The notes: generated from the letters alone by a model not told the origin. A stretch of DNA of 64,000 nt from Flavobacterium yafengii (GCF_030010375.1 NZ_JASCRY010000001.1:930001-994000); one strand, 5' to 3'. Shown: positions 1 through 9,499, numbered from the stretch's first letter. Program-made: numbers and translations.

Positions 1-411
1 TATGCTTTCTTGAATAGAGCTACCGGACCTTACTGGTGGGCATATTGGTCAATGATGACTTGTAATGTTTTTTCTCCGCAATTCATGTGGTTCAAAAAAT
101 TAAGAACAAGTATCATGTTCTCGTTTATAATTTCGATAGTTGTAAATATTGGAATGTGGTTTGAGAGATTTGTAATTATCGTAACTTCGTTACACAGAGA
201 TTATTTACCTTCTTCTTGGACAATGTTTTCACCTACATTTGTTGATATTGGAATTTTCATTGGAACAATAGGTTTCTTCTTTGTATTGTTCTTATTGTAT
301 TCAAGAACATTCCCTGTAATTGCACAAGCAGAGGTAAAAACAATTTTGAAAGGAACTGGAGATAATTACAAAAGAGAAAGAGAAGCAAATAAAGATTCAC
401 ATCATGAGTAA
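1..411 (+). CDS. actC: Alternative complex III subunit ActC, C-terminal part (NrfD-like quinol-oxidising membrane subunit)
   Basis: The gene runs in from the left edge, so only its 3' end is present (136 codons, in frame from base 1; the TTG at 10 is not a start). The visible part has two membrane segments with the sequence [20 protein letters not shown] between them, typical of the C-terminal end of the large NrfD/PsrC-type subunit of alternative complex III, which oxidises menaquinol in the inner membrane. The stop overlaps the actD start by 8 bases (ATGAGTAA), which suggests translational coupling. The following actD, actE, actF, coxB and coxA are the standard flavobacterial order of an alternative complex III to aa3 oxidase operon, which makes the assignment firm even though the protein is truncated by the window. 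Confidence 0.9.
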   Translation, partial: YAFLNRATGPYWWAYWSMMTCNVFSPQFMWFKKLRTSIMFSFIISIVVNIGMWFERFVIIVTSLHRDYLPSSWTMFSPTFVDIGIFIGTIGFFFVLFLLYSRTFPVIAQAEVKTILKGTGDNYKREREANKDSHHE

Positions 412-928
412 TAAAGTAATATACGCCATTTATAATGACGATGATATATTGATGGATGCGGTTAAAAAAACCAGAGCAGCTCATCATCATATTGAAGAAG
501 TTTTTACTCCATTCCCGGTACACGGTTTGGATAAAGCTATGGGAATTGCACCTACAAGATTAGCTATTTGTGCTTTTCTTTATGGTTGTGTCGGAATCTC
601 GGTAGCAACAGCTATGATGAATTATATCATGATTCAGGATTGGCCACAAGATATTGGTGGAAAGCCAAGTTTTAGTTATATTGAAAACATGCCGGCTTTC
701 GTGCCAATTATGTTTGAACTTACGGTGTTTTTTGCAGCTCACTTAATGGTTATTACTTTTTATATGAGAAGTAAATTATGGCCTTTCAAAGAAGCAGAGA
801 ATCCAGATGTAAGAACTACAGATGACCATTTTCTAATGGAAGTTGCTGTAAACGATAATGAAGAAGAATTAGTTTCTTTTTTCCAAAGCACGGGAGCTGT
901 AGAAGTTAAAGTAATAGAAAAGCATTAA
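404..928 (+). CDS. actD: Alternative complex III subunit ActD (DUF3341 membrane protein)
   Basis: This 174-residue protein has a soluble N-terminus and two membrane helices (about residues 50-73 and 103-125) separated by a short loop, followed by a soluble tail. This is the DUF3341/ActD layout. ActD is an inner-membrane subunit of the quinol:electron-acceptor oxidoreductase that replaces the bc1 complex in Bacteroidota; it carries no cofactor of its own. The ATG lies inside the end of actC, and actE follows 8 bases after the stop, so all are one transcript. The length is normal for the family, and nothing in the sequence is unusual. Confidence 0.92.
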   Translation: MSNKVIYAIYNDDDILMDAVKKTRAAHHHIEEVFTPFPVHGLDKAMGIAPTRLAICAFLYGCVGISVATAMMNYIMIQDWPQDIGGKPSFSYIENMPAFVPIMFELTVFFAAHLMVITFYMRSKLWPFKEAENPDVRTTDDHFLMEVAVNDNEEELVSFFQSTGAVEVKVIEKH

Positions 929-936
929 TTATAGAT

Positions 937-1482
937 ATGAAAAGCGTATATAAAATAACACTTTTATTTGGCATAACTATTTTAGTTTCATCTTGCCATA
1001 ATAATGCGGCACCAAACTATCAGTATTTTCCAAATATGTACGAATCAGTAGGTTATGAAACTTATTCTGAATCGAATGCATTTAAAAATGGTAAAGAAGG
1101 TCAACTTCCAGCTGAAGGAACTATTAACAGAGGATTTGAGCCTTTTGAATATGAAAATTCAACTGCTGGATATGAGTTAGCAAAAGCAAATCTTAGATCC
1201 CCTTTAGATTCTTTAAGCAGAGACTCTGAGAAAGGCGCAGCTCTTTTTGAAATTTATTGTGTCAGTTGTCATGGTGCTTCTGGAAACGGTAAAGGAAAGC
1301 TTGTAGAAAGAGAAAAATTTCTGGGTGTACCAAGTTATGCAGATAGAGTTATCACTGAAGGAAGTATTTTTCATGTTATAACTTATGGTTTAAATTCAAT
1401 GGGTTCACATGCTAACCAGTTGAGTGCCCATGAACGTTGGTTGGTTACTGACTATGTTCTAAAACTAAAAAGCGAATTATAA
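937..1482 (+). CDS. actE: Alternative complex III subunit ActE (monohaem cytochrome c lipoprotein)
   Basis: The 181-residue protein starts with a lipoprotein signal ending in LVSSC (acylated Cys20). It carries one haem c motif, C108-V-S-C111-H112, and a downstream Met in the YGLNSMGSH segment that is a likely axial ligand. It would pass electrons from the complex III core towards the cytochrome oxidase on the periplasmic face, anchored by its lipid. The gene is in the operon between actD and actF. The domain is a class I cytochrome c (CCC family), and its size and position agree with ActE of other Bacteroidota. Confidence 0.93.
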   Translation: MKSVYKITLLFGITILVSSCHNNAAPNYQYFPNMYESVGYETYSESNAFKNGKEGQLPAEGTINRGFEPFEYENSTAGYELAKANLRSPLDSLSRDSEKGAALFEIYCVSCHGASGNGKGKLVEREKFLGVPSYADRVITEGSIFHVITYGLNSMGSHANQLSAHERWLVTDYVLKLKSEL

Positions 1483-1509
1483 TTGTTGAACAAACTGATC
1501 GTAATAGAT

Positions 1510-2985
1510 ATGTATACATTTTCAAGTAAATTAAAAACTTTTTCTTTCATCTTAATGGCTGTAGGTCTTTTAGGAATTGGATATGGTTTTTTAACTGCAC
1601 CTAAAGATATTCAGGAAGTTGAAAAACTTCTTGCGGCCGAAAGTCATGGTGGTCATGGTGAAGCTAAACATGAAGCGACAACTGCTGCTGAACCTTCGCA
1701 TGAAGCTGCTGCTAACCATAGTGAAGCTGTCGAAGAGAAAAAAACAGAAGAATCTCATGAAGCTGTAGCTCCAACAGATGATACTGCTAAAGTTGCTGAA
1801 GTAGCACATGTTGAACCAGTTCACGCTGAGGCAGCTGTTAAAAAAGAAGGTCATGATGTTAGTGAAGAAGCTGAACATACTGAGCATTTGAATCATGTTT
1901 TACACCAACTACAAAACAAACCTTGGTCTGCTTTATACGTTGCTTGTATTTTCTTTATGCTTGTTTCTCTTGGAGTTTTAGTATTTTATGCAATTCAACA
2001 AGTAGCTCAGGCTGGATGGTCTCCAGTATTATTTAGAGTTATGCAAGGTATAACATCTTATTTACCGTTTGGTTCTGTTATCTTTTTTGTTATTCTAATA
2101 TTATGTGGTTTGCATTTTAATCACATTTTTATATGGTTAGATCCTGAAGTTGTAGCAAGTGATAAATTGATTGCTAATAAATCTGGTTATTTAAATTTTC
2201 CTTTTTGGATTATTAGAGCTGCTATATTTTTGACTGGTTGGAGTTTATATCAATATTTTTCAAGAAAAAACTGTTTGGCGCAAGATGAATCAAATGATGA
2301 CTCATTTTACAAGAAAAACTTCAACATATCAGCGATGTTTTTAGTTTTCTTCATCGTGTCAGAATCTATAATGTCTTGGGATTGGATTATGTCTATTGAT
2401 CCTCACTGGTTCAGTACATTATTTGGTTGGTACGTATTTTCTAGCTTCTTTGTTAGTGGAGTTACTACTATCGCTTTAGTTACTTTATACCTAAAATCTA
2501 GAGGCTATTTAGAGCATGTAAATACAAGTCATATACACGATTTAGCAAAATTCATGTTCGGATTAAGTGTTTTCTGGACGTATTTATGGTTTTCACAATT
2601 CATGTTGATATGGTATGCAAATATCCCTGAAGAGGTAACGTATTTTATTACCAGAATTGAATTGTATAATCTTCCATTCTTTGGTGCAGTGGTAATGAAT
2701 TTTGTATTCCCGTTATTAATATTAATTAATACAGATTTCAAGAGAATTACATGGGTACTAGTTATGGCAGGAATTGTAATACTAGCGGGTCATTATATTG
2801 ATTTCTTTAATATGATCATGCCGGGAACTGTAGGAGACAGATGGTTTATTGGTGTATCAGAAATAGCATCCGTTCTTTTCTTCTTAGGATTATTTATTTA
2901 TGTTGTTTTCACAGCGTTAACTAAAGCTCCTTTGTTAGCAAAAAGAAATCCTTTCATAGGAGAAAGTAAACATTTTCATTATTAA
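1510..2985 (+). CDS. actF: Alternative complex III subunit ActF (second NrfD-like membrane subunit)
   Basis: About ten hydrophobic segments make this the second NrfD-like membrane subunit of alternative complex III. The reading frame is open from a TTG at 1483, but the ATG at 1510 gives a conventional start (MYTFSSKLKTF, then a membrane helix) and is preferred; this gives 491 residues. Between the first helix and the second lies an unusual hydrophilic stretch (about residues 40-130) rich in His, Glu and Ala, probably a loop or linker; its role is unknown. Motifs such as SWDWIMSIDPHWFSTLFGWY are typical of ActF. coxB begins 19 bases downstream, so the oxidase is co-transcribed with the complex that feeds it. 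Confidence 0.9.
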   Translation: MYTFSSKLKTFSFILMAVGLLGIGYGFLTAPKDIQEVEKLLAAESHGGHGEAKHEATTAAEPSHEAAANHSEAVEEKKTEESHEAVAPTDDTAKVAEVAHVEPVHAEAAVKKEGHDVSEEAEHTEHLNHVLHQLQNKPWSALYVACIFFMLVSLGVLVFYAIQQVAQAGWSPVLFRVMQGITSYLPFGSVIFFVILILCGLHFNHIFIWLDPEVVASDKLIANKSGYLNFPFWIIRAAIFLTGWSLYQYFSRKNCLAQDESNDDSFYKKNFNISAMFLVFFIVSESIMSWDWIMSIDPHWFSTLFGWYVFSSFFVSGVTTIALVTLYLKSRGYLEHVNTSHIHDLAKFMFGLSVFWTYLWFSQFMLIWYANIPEEVTYFITRIELYNLPFFGAVVMNFVFPLLILINTDFKRITWVLVMAGIVILAGHYIDFFNMIMPGTVGDRWFIGVSEIASVLFFLGLFIYVVFTALTKAPLLAKRNPFIGESKHFHY

Positions 2986-3004
2986 TATTTAAAGAAAAAA
3001 ACAG

Positions 3005-4153
3005 ATGACAAGTTTGTTGGTAATTATAGTTTTAGTTTTATTAGCTGTTGCTTTATGGCAATTGACTAAAATATTCGACCTGACGCAAGTTGGATCTAAT
3101 TCAGATAGCTCAGAAATAGCTACAGATAACGACAATAACGTTCAAGGTTATTTAATGTTTGGGTTTTTGGCTTTCATTTATATTTTTTCAATTTACGGAT
3201 TGTTTAAATGGGGACCTCTTGTTCTTCATACACCTGCTTCTGCTCATGGTGGTGAAGTAGATAATTTAATGAATATTACATGGGTTCTTATCTTTATAGT
3301 TCAGGCTATAACTCAAGTTTTGTTGCATTATTTTGCTTTCAAATACAGAGGTAAAAAAGATCAAAAAGCACTTTATTTCGCAGATAATAATAAGTTAGAA
3401 GCTATTTGGAGTGTTATTCCGGCTGTAGTTTTAGCAGGATTGATTCTTTACGGCCTTTTCGCTTGGACAAATATTATGTTTGTTGATGAAGATGAGGATA
3501 CAATAGTTATTGAATTGTATGCACAACAGTTCAACTGGAAGGCTAGATATTCAGGTAATGATAATGTATTGGGTAAAGCTAATGTTAGATTTATTGAAGG
3601 AGTAAACGCTGTAGGTGTTGATTTGGCGGATCCATATTCGCAAGATGATATTGTTGTAACAGAATTACATATTCCTAAAGGTAAAAAGATTCTTTTCAAA
3701 ATGCGTTCTCAAGATGTTTTGCATTCAGCTTACATGCCTCACTTTAGAGCACAAATGAATTGTGTTCCTGGTATGGTTACACAATTCGCTTTTGAACCGA
3801 TATATACTACAGCAGAATATAGAGAATTGCCATTTATGGTAGAAAAAGTAGCTAATATTAATGCTTTAAGATCTAAGAAAAGTATTGAATTAGTAGCTAA
3901 GGGCGAAACTGCTTTAGATCCTTACACGTTTGATTACTTATTGCTTTGTAATAAAATTTGTGGAGCATCTCATTATAACATGCAAATGAAAATTATTGTA
4001 GATACACCTGAAGACTATAAAGCATGGTTGAAAGATAAAGCTACAATAGTAAGTGAAGTAAAAGCTGCTATGGCTGAACCTGCTGGAGCATCTGGTACAG
4101 ATTCTATAAAAGCAAAAGATACTGCAGTAGTTGCCGTAACGGCCATGAAATAA
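3005..4153 (+). CDS. coxB: Cytochrome c oxidase subunit II (CuA)
   Basis: The protein has 382 residues with an N-terminal membrane segment, a further helical hairpin (about residues 50-155) and a periplasmic cupredoxin domain. The binuclear CuA ligands are visible: His240 in DVLHSAYMPHF, then C315-NKI-C319-GAS-H323-YNM326. The subunit takes electrons from cytochrome c or directly from ActE and hands them to haem a in subunit I. The N-terminus is longer than in the mitochondrial protein, as is usual in Bacteroidota, and the C-terminal 30 residues are an Ala/Lys-rich tail. It lies 19 bases after actF and 29 bases before coxA. No haem c motif is present, so it is not the fused caa3 form. Confidence 0.95.
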   Translation: MTSLLVIIVLVLLAVALWQLTKIFDLTQVGSNSDSSEIATDNDNNVQGYLMFGFLAFIYIFSIYGLFKWGPLVLHTPASAHGGEVDNLMNITWVLIFIVQAITQVLLHYFAFKYRGKKDQKALYFADNNKLEAIWSVIPAVVLAGLILYGLFAWTNIMFVDEDEDTIVIELYAQQFNWKARYSGNDNVLGKANVRFIEGVNAVGVDLADPYSQDDIVVTELHIPKGKKILFKMRSQDVLHSAYMPHFRAQMNCVPGMVTQFAFEPIYTTAEYRELPFMVEKVANINALRSKKSIELVAKGETALDPYTFDYLLLCNKICGASHYNMQMKIIVDTPEDYKAWLKDKATIVSEVKAAMAEPAGASGTDSIKAKDTAVVAVTAMK

Positions 4154-4182
4154 TTAATAAGAAAAATTTAAAGTAAACATAT

Positions 4183-5979
4183 ATGTCAGCAGAAGGTCAC
4201 GATCACGCAATAGATCACGAACACGAACATCACCATAAAGACACTTTTATTACTAAATATATTTTTAGTATTGATCATAAAATGATTGCCAAACAATACC
4301 TAATTACGGGTATTATTATGGGGATTATAGGAGTAGGAATGTCTATGCTATTTAGAATGCAATTAGCATGGCCAGAAGAATCATTTAAAATTTTCAATAT
4401 TTTACTTGGTGATAAATTTGCTCCTAACGGAGTAATGACAAATGATATTTATTTGGCTTTGGTTACCATACATGGAACTATAATGGTATTCTTTGTACTA
4501 ACGGCGGCTTTGAGTGGTACTTTTAGTAATTTATTGATACCACTTCAGATTGGTGCACGAGATATGGCATCTGGTTTTATGAATATGATATCATACTGGT
4601 TGTTCTTCTTGTCTAGTATAATCATGGTTAGTTCTCTTTTTGTTGAAGCTGGACCTGCATCTGCAGGATGGACTATTTATCCACCTTTGAGTGCATTGCC
4701 ACAAGCTATTCCTGGTTCAGGTTTAGGGATGACGTTATGGTTAGTTTCTATGGCTATCTTTATTGCATCGTCTTTAATGGGTTCTTTGAATTACGTTGTA
4801 ACAGTAATTAATTTAAGAACTAAAGGAATGACTATGACAAGATTACCTCTTACAATTTGGGCTTTCTTTGTAACGGCAATTATTGGTATTGTTTCTTTTC
4901 CGGTTCTTTTGTCTGCAGCATTATTGTTGATTTTTGATAGAAGTTTTGGAACTTCATTCTTCCTGTCTGATATTTATATTGCTGGAGAAGTCTTACATTA
5001 TCAAGGTGGATCACCTGTATTGTTTGAACACTTATTTTGGTTCTTAGGACACCCTGAAGTTTATATCGTTTTATTACCTGCTTTGGGTATTACTTCAGAA
5101 GTTATTGCAACAAATTCACGTAAACCAATTTTTGGATACAGAGCAATGATTATGTCAATTTTGGCAATTGCTTTCTTATCAACAATTGTTTGGGGTCACC
5201 ATATGTTTATCTCGGGCATGAATCCATTTTTAGGTTCTGTATTTACCTTTACAACATTATTGATTGCTATTCCTTCAGCTGTAAAAGCGTTTAATTACAT
5301 CACAACACTTTGGAAAGGTAACTTACAGTTGAATCCGGCTATGCTGTTTTCAATTGGTTTAGTTTCTACATTTATAACAGGTGGTTTGACAGGAATTATT
5401 CTTGGAGACAGTACACTTGATATTAATGTCCATGATACGTATTTCGTAGTAGCTCACTTTCACTTAGTAATGGGTATTTCTGCTCTTTACGGAATGTTTG
5501 CTGGTATTTACCACTGGTTCCCAAGAATGTTCGGAAGAATGTTAAACAAGAACCTTGGATATGTACACTTTTGGGTAACTGCAATCTGTGCTTATGGAGT
5601 TTTCTTTCCAATGCACTTTATCGGATTAGCGGGTTTACCAAGGCGTTACTATACAAACACAAACTTCCCATTATTTGATGATTTACAAAACGTAAACGTT
5701 TTGATTACAACATTTGCATTAATTGGAGGAGCTTTTCAATTGGTTTTCTTATATAACTTTTTTAGTAGTATTTTCTACGGTAAAAAATCTGTAATGAATC
5801 CATGGAAATCGAATACATTAGAATGGACAGCACCAGTTGAACATATGCACGGTAACTGGCCAGGTGAAATTCCTCATGTATACCGTTGGCCTTATGACTA
5901 CAGTAATCCAGCACACGACGTGGATTTTGTACCTCAAAACGTTCCAATGAAAGAAGGTGAAGAAGTTTTACATCACTAA
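4183..5979 (+). CDS. coxA: Cytochrome c oxidase subunit I (haem-copper oxygen reductase)
   Basis: This is the catalytic subunit of 598 residues with twelve or more membrane helices. Diagnostic motifs are TIHGTIMVFF (low-spin haem ligand), GHPEVYIVLLP (CuB His and the cross-linked Tyr), WGHHMF (the other two CuB His) and HDTYFVVAHFHLVMG (both haem His). The GHPEVY motif places it in the A family of proton-pumping oxidases. A His/Glu-rich cytoplasmic N-terminus (about residues 1-20) is present. It is the last gene of the act-cox operon and is followed after 14 bases by a clear intrinsic terminator. Subunits III and IV and haem O synthase are not here but about 53 kb downstream. Confidence 0.97.
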   Translation: MSAEGHDHAIDHEHEHHHKDTFITKYIFSIDHKMIAKQYLITGIIMGIIGVGMSMLFRMQLAWPEESFKIFNILLGDKFAPNGVMTNDIYLALVTIHGTIMVFFVLTAALSGTFSNLLIPLQIGARDMASGFMNMISYWLFFLSSIIMVSSLFVEAGPASAGWTIYPPLSALPQAIPGSGLGMTLWLVSMAIFIASSLMGSLNYVVTVINLRTKGMTMTRLPLTIWAFFVTAIIGIVSFPVLLSAALLLIFDRSFGTSFFLSDIYIAGEVLHYQGGSPVLFEHLFWFLGHPEVYIVLLPALGITSEVIATNSRKPIFGYRAMIMSILAIAFLSTIVWGHHMFISGMNPFLGSVFTFTTLLIAIPSAVKAFNYITTLWKGNLQLNPAMLFSIGLVSTFITGGLTGIILGDSTLDINVHDTYFVVAHFHLVMGISALYGMFAGIYHWFPRMFGRMLNKNLGYVHFWVTAICAYGVFFPMHFIGLAGLPRRYYTNTNFPLFDDLQNVNVLITTFALIGGAFQLVFLYNFFSSIFYGKKSVMNPWKSNTLEWTAPVEHMHGNWPGEIPHVYRWPYDYSNPAHDVDFVPQNVPMKEGEEVLHH

Positions 5980-5993
5980 AATATATAAAAAAG

Positions 5994-6019
5994 CCTCTGC
6001 GAAAGTAGAGGTTTTTTTT
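5994..6019 (+). terminator. Intrinsic terminator of the act-cox operon
   Basis: CCTCTGC-GAAA-GTAGAGG forms a 7-bp stem (one G-T pair in CCTCTGC/GTAGAGG) closed by a GAAA tetraloop and followed directly by eight T. It sits just after the coxA stop and before the ruvB promoter. Confidence 0.9.
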
Positions 6020-6124
6020 ATGGCATTTTGGTATTACTAGTTTTGATGGTATTATTTTAGATAGTAACTTTTTTAATTTTTATTGCATTTAAAATTTAAA
6101 ATTTATTATTCAAAATTGCTTTGC

Positions 6125-6132
6125 TATCTTTG
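6125..6132 (+). promoter_or_regulatory. -7 promoter element TATCTTTG of ruvB
   Basis: TATCTTTG matches the Bacteroidota TAnnTTTG -7 element. Its last base is only four bases before the ruvB ATG, so the transcript would begin at or next to the start codon. No TTG -33 element is seen at the usual spacing. Confidence 0.5.
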
Positions 6133-6136
6133 TTAA

Positions 6137-7159
6137 ATGAATGAAAATTTAGACCCAACATCTAACAGTTACAATTCGGAAGAACTTGATCTTGAAAAAA
6201 AATTAAGACCACTTTCTTTTGATGATTTTGCAGGACAAGACCAAATATTAGAAAACCTAAAAGTTTTTGTTCAAGCGGCAAATCAACGAAATGAAGCACT
6301 TGATCATACGCTTTTTCATGGCCCTCCCGGTTTAGGAAAAACAACATTAGCTAATATTCTTGCCAATGAATTACAAGTGGGAATCAAAATTACTTCTGGT
6401 CCGGTTTTAGACAAACCCGGAGATTTAGCAGGTTTATTGACTAATCTTGAAGAAAGGGACGTTTTGTTTATTGATGAAATTCATCGTTTAAGTCCAATAG
6501 TGGAAGAATATTTGTATTCTGCTATGGAGGATTTTAAAATTGATATCATGATTGAATCAGGACCAAATGCAAGAACAGTTCAAATCAATCTAAATCCATT
6601 CACATTAATTGGAGCCACCACGCGTTCCGGTTTATTGACCGCTCCTATGAGAGCTCGTTTTGGAATATCGTCCCGTTTACAATATTATACCACCGAGTTG
6701 CTGACCACAATTGTGGAAAGAAGTGCCACTATCTTTAAAATGCCAATATCAATGGAGGCAGCCATAGAGATTGCAGGTAGAAGTAGAGGAACACCTCGTA
6801 TAGCTAACGCATTGTTGCGTCGTGTACGTGATTTTGCCCAAATAAAAGGAAATGGTACAATTGATATAGAAATTGCCCGTTACGCCTTAAAAGCGCTTAA
6901 TGTTGACGCGCATGGTCTGGATGAAATGGACAATAAAATTCTAACTACAATTATCGATAAATTTAAGGGAGGACCAGTTGGTTTAACAACTTTGGCGACA
7001 GCCGTATCCGAAAGCAGCGAAACAATCGAGGAGGTTTACGAACCGTTTTTGATTCAGGAAGGATTTATCATGAGAACGCCACGAGGTAGGGAAGTTACCG
7101 ATAAAGCGTATAAACATTTAGGAAAATTAAATACAAACATTCAAGGAGGCTTATTCTAA
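6137..7159 (+). CDS. ruvB: Holliday junction branch-migration ATPase RuvB
   Basis: This is the 340-residue AAA+ motor that drives Holliday junction branch migration with RuvA. The Walker A motif GPPGLGKTT is at residues 62-70, Walker B FIDEIHR is around residues 111-117, and sensor 1 (GATTRSG), the arginine-finger region ([10 protein letters not shown]) and the C-terminal winged helix ([12 protein letters not shown]) are all present. The length is normal. It is a single gene between the act-cox operon and queG; ruvA lies 36 kb away at 43068. The start is the only ATG before the conserved region, and its closeness to the -7 element suggests a leaderless message. Confidence 0.97.
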   Translation: MNENLDPTSNSYNSEELDLEKKLRPLSFDDFAGQDQILENLKVFVQAANQRNEALDHTLFHGPPGLGKTTLANILANELQVGIKITSGPVLDKPGDLAGLLTNLEERDVLFIDEIHRLSPIVEEYLYSAMEDFKIDIMIESGPNARTVQINLNPFTLIGATTRSGLLTAPMRARFGISSRLQYYTTELLTTIVERSATIFKMPISMEAAIEIAGRSRGTPRIANALLRRVRDFAQIKGNGTIDIEIARYALKALNVDAHGLDEMDNKILTTIIDKFKGGPVGLTTLATAVSESSETIEEVYEPFLIQEGFIMRTPRGREVTDKAYKHLGKLNTNIQGGLF

Positions 7160-7164
7160 TTTTT

Positions 7165-7270
7165 CAGGAGCTATTTCCTGCTATCCGCTATATTCCCGAT
7201 TAACAAAAACTACGGCTAAAAAAGCCTTGTTTTTCTAAACCGGGAGATGCCGCTGCTATCAGGGCTAGGG
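7165..7270 (+). repeat. Long imperfect palindromic intergenic repeat
   Basis: The element begins AGGAGCTATTTCCTGCTATC and ends CTATCAGGGCTAGGG. Its centre folds into nested stems: CCCG (7195-7198) with CGGG (7241-7244), AAAAAC (7205-7210) with GTTTTT (7229-7234), and GGCT (7214-7217) with AGCC (7223-7226). It resembles, from memory, a family of roughly 100-bp palindromic repeats scattered between genes in Flavobacterium genomes. This is the only copy seen in the window. It fills the space between the ruvB stop and the 5' end of queG. Confidence 0.6.
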
Positions 7271-7296
7271 AATCCTATTTATTAACTTCTATTTTT

Positions 7297-8223
7297 ATAA
7301 ACATCAACCACAAGGCTACATACACTCAATTTATCAAATCCGAAGCACAGCGTCTCGGTTTTTTATCTTGTGGAATATCCAAAGCAGGCTTCTTAGAACA
7401 AGAGGCGCCACGATTAGAAAACTGGTTAAAGAACAACCGAAATGGCCAAATGTCCTATATGGAAAACCATTTTGACAAGCGTTTAAATCCAACTTTACTA
7501 GTCGATGATGCTAAAAGTGTTGTCTCGCTCTTGTTAAATTATTATCCTGAAAAACTGCAAAATACGGATTCTTATAAAATTTCAAAATATGCGTACGGGC
7601 AGGATTATCATTTTGTAATCAAGGAAAAACTTAAAGAGTTTTTATTTTCTATTCAATCAACAATCGGAGAAGTTTCTGGTCGTGCCTTTGTAGATTCTGC
7701 ACCTCTACTCGATAAAGCGTGGGCTGCCAAAAGTGGTTTGGGTTGGATAGGTAAAAACAGTAATTTATTGACACAAAAAGTAGGTTCTTTTTACTTTATC
7801 GCAGAACTCATTATCGATTTAGATTTAGACTACGACAATCCTACAACGGATCATTGCGGTACTTGTACGGCATGCATTGATGCTTGTCCTACAGAGGCAA
7901 TAGTTGCGCCTTATGTGGTTGACGGCAGTAAATGCATTTCCTATTTTACCATTGAATTAAAAGAAAATATTCCTGAGGAAATGAAAGGCAAGTTTGATGA
8001 TTGGGCTTTTGGATGTGATGTGTGTCAAGATGTTTGTCCTTGGAATAAGTTTTCAAAAGCACATAATGAACCTTTACTTAATCCAAATCCTGAATTACTT
8101 TCCATGTCAAAAAAGGACTGGATTGAAATAACCGAAGAAACATTTAAAGCTGTATTTAAAAATTCGCCACTTAAAAGAGCGAAGTTTCAAGGAATAAAAA
8201 GGAATATTGATTTTCTAAAATAA
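7297..8223 (+). CDS. queG: Epoxyqueuosine reductase QueG (start codon non-canonical or lost)
   Basis: QueG reduces epoxyqueuosine to queuosine in tRNA, using cobalamin and two [4Fe-4S] clusters. Both ferredoxin-like cluster motifs are present: [12 protein letters not shown] and [11 protein letters not shown]. The first in-frame ATG is at 7450, but translation upstream of it in the same frame reads through a clearly conserved N-terminus ([20 protein letters not shown], ending NGQ just before Met), so the ATG at 7450 would give a protein lacking about 50 residues. Back to the in-frame stop at 7201 there is no ATG, GTG or TTG. Candidate starts are ATT 7291, ATA 7297 and ATC 7303; 7297 is given as a placeholder. 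Function is certain, start is not. A base error or lost start codon is the alternative. Confidence 0.85.
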   Translation: MNINHKATYTQFIKSEAQRLGFLSCGISKAGFLEQEAPRLENWLKNNRNGQMSYMENHFDKRLNPTLLVDDAKSVVSLLLNYYPEKLQNTDSYKISKYAYGQDYHFVIKEKLKEFLFSIQSTIGEVSGRAFVDSAPLLDKAWAAKSGLGWIGKNSNLLTQKVGSFYFIAELIIDLDLDYDNPTTDHCGTCTACIDACPTEAIVAPYVVDGSKCISYFTIELKENIPEEMKGKFDDWAFGCDVCQDVCPWNKFSKAHNEPLLNPNPELLSMSKKDWIEITEETFKAVFKNSPLKRAKFQGIKRNIDFLK

Positions 8224-8237
8224 GGGTATCTTATAAT

Positions 8238-9266
8238 TTATTTAAATTTTATAGAAGATTCTCTAATGATAACGTTAGTTTCTAATTCAATAGTTCTTGG
8301 AGTAAAAGGAATTCCTTCCTTATGACAATTCATTTCTTCCAATAATAAATTGAAAGATTCAATCCCCATTTCATGACTTGGTTGATTTACTGTACTTAAT
8401 TTTGGAGTCAGCACTTGTGACATAAACCAATTACTAAACCCAATTACGGCTACTTGTTCTGGTACTTTTATTTTGTTTTCATTGAAATAGGCTAATGCGC
8501 CCACCGCAACCAAATCTGTAATTGCAAAAATACCATCTATGTCAGGATGCTCATTAATAATTTGTTCCGCAAAATCTCTACCTTCTTCAAAAGTTACGGT
8601 TTCACAAGTATAGACTAATTTATTGTCAAAAGGAATATTGTTTTTTTCTAACGCTTTTTTGTAGCCAATATATCGGTCTATGGCGTTTTGAGGATTCAAT
8701 GGACCGCGAATATGCGCTATCTTCTTACAACCATTATCAATTAAGTGTTGGACAGCATTAAAGGCTGCTTTCTGGTCATCAATTACTACTTTTGAGCATT
8801 TAGAAAGCTTGGCAATCTTGTCAAACATCACAAAAGGAATATTTCTATTCATTATTTCTTTAATGTGATCGTCGTTGTTGGATTCATTGGATAGCGACAT
8901 GATAATGCCGTCTACTCTCTTGTTTATAAGCAATTCTACTTGTTTTTTTTCTAAAGCTAAAGTTTCATTGGATTGTAAAATAATGACAAGATAGCCATTT
9001 TTTTCGGCTTCATTAATAATGGCATTTACCACATTCGAAAAAAAGTGATGTACTACTTCAGGTATGATTAAACCAATGGTTTTTGATTCTTTTGTTCTTA
9101 AATTTACGGCAAAACTATTAGGAGTATAATGTAGTTTTTGAGCGAGTTCAATTACCGCTCTCTTAGTTTTTTCACTAACATCCGGATAGTTTTTCAGTGC
9201 TTTTGAAACAGTAGTTATTGAAATTCCCAGTTTTGTTGCAATTTCTTTAAGAGTAATATCTTTCAT
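8238..9266 (-). CDS. LacI-family transcriptional regulator (paralogue 1)
   Basis: The protein of 342 residues has the LacI layout: an N-terminal helix-turn-helix (LGISITTVSKALK, residues about 12-24), a hinge helix (YTPNSFAVNL) and a periplasmic-binding-protein-like effector domain. The DNA-binding half is almost the same as in the neighbouring paralogue at 9500-10519, while the effector domains have diverged. It is the last minus-strand gene of the sugar island and faces queG tail to tail. Its likely targets are the paired CGAAAACG operators at 16360, 18994 and 32762. The effector is unknown; a sugar or sugar phosphate from the island's pathways is an inference. Confidence 0.9.
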   Translation of the reverse strand: MKDITLKEIATKLGISITTVSKALKNYPDVSEKTKRAVIELAQKLHYTPNSFAVNLRTKESKTIGLIIPEVVHHFFSNVVNAIINEAEKNGYLVIILQSNETLALEKKQVELLINKRVDGIIMSLSNESNNDDHIKEIMNRNIPFVMFDKIAKLSKCSKVVIDDQKAAFNAVQHLIDNGCKKIAHIRGPLNPQNAIDRYIGYKKALEKNNIPFDNKLVYTCETVTFEEGRDFAEQIINEHPDIDGIFAITDLVAVGALAYFNENKIKVPEQVAVIGFSNWFMSQVLTPKLSTVNQPSHEMGIESFNLLLEEMNCHKEGIPFTPRTIELETNVIIRESSIKFK

Positions 9267-9499
9267 GAATCGAATTTCTACGTATTTAATTTTAGGAAAA
9301 TATTTTTTAGAAATGACTTTATTTCAAGTCTTCATGTGTTTAGTTTTTATTATAAAAAACGGCTGTAACCTAAAATATTCTTTACCAAGATATTAATTTT
9401 TATCTTATTTATGAGCTTTTTATCAAAATAAACAAATTAATATTGATTCGTTAAATTAAATAAGCAAGGGTAAGTTGTTGATTAATCAATTGAATTTTT

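Noticed and set aside
1483..1509. TTG-initiated extension of actF
   Set aside because: The ATG at 1510 starts a conserved-looking N-terminus and membrane helix; the extension starts directly after the actE stop and adds nothing recognisable.
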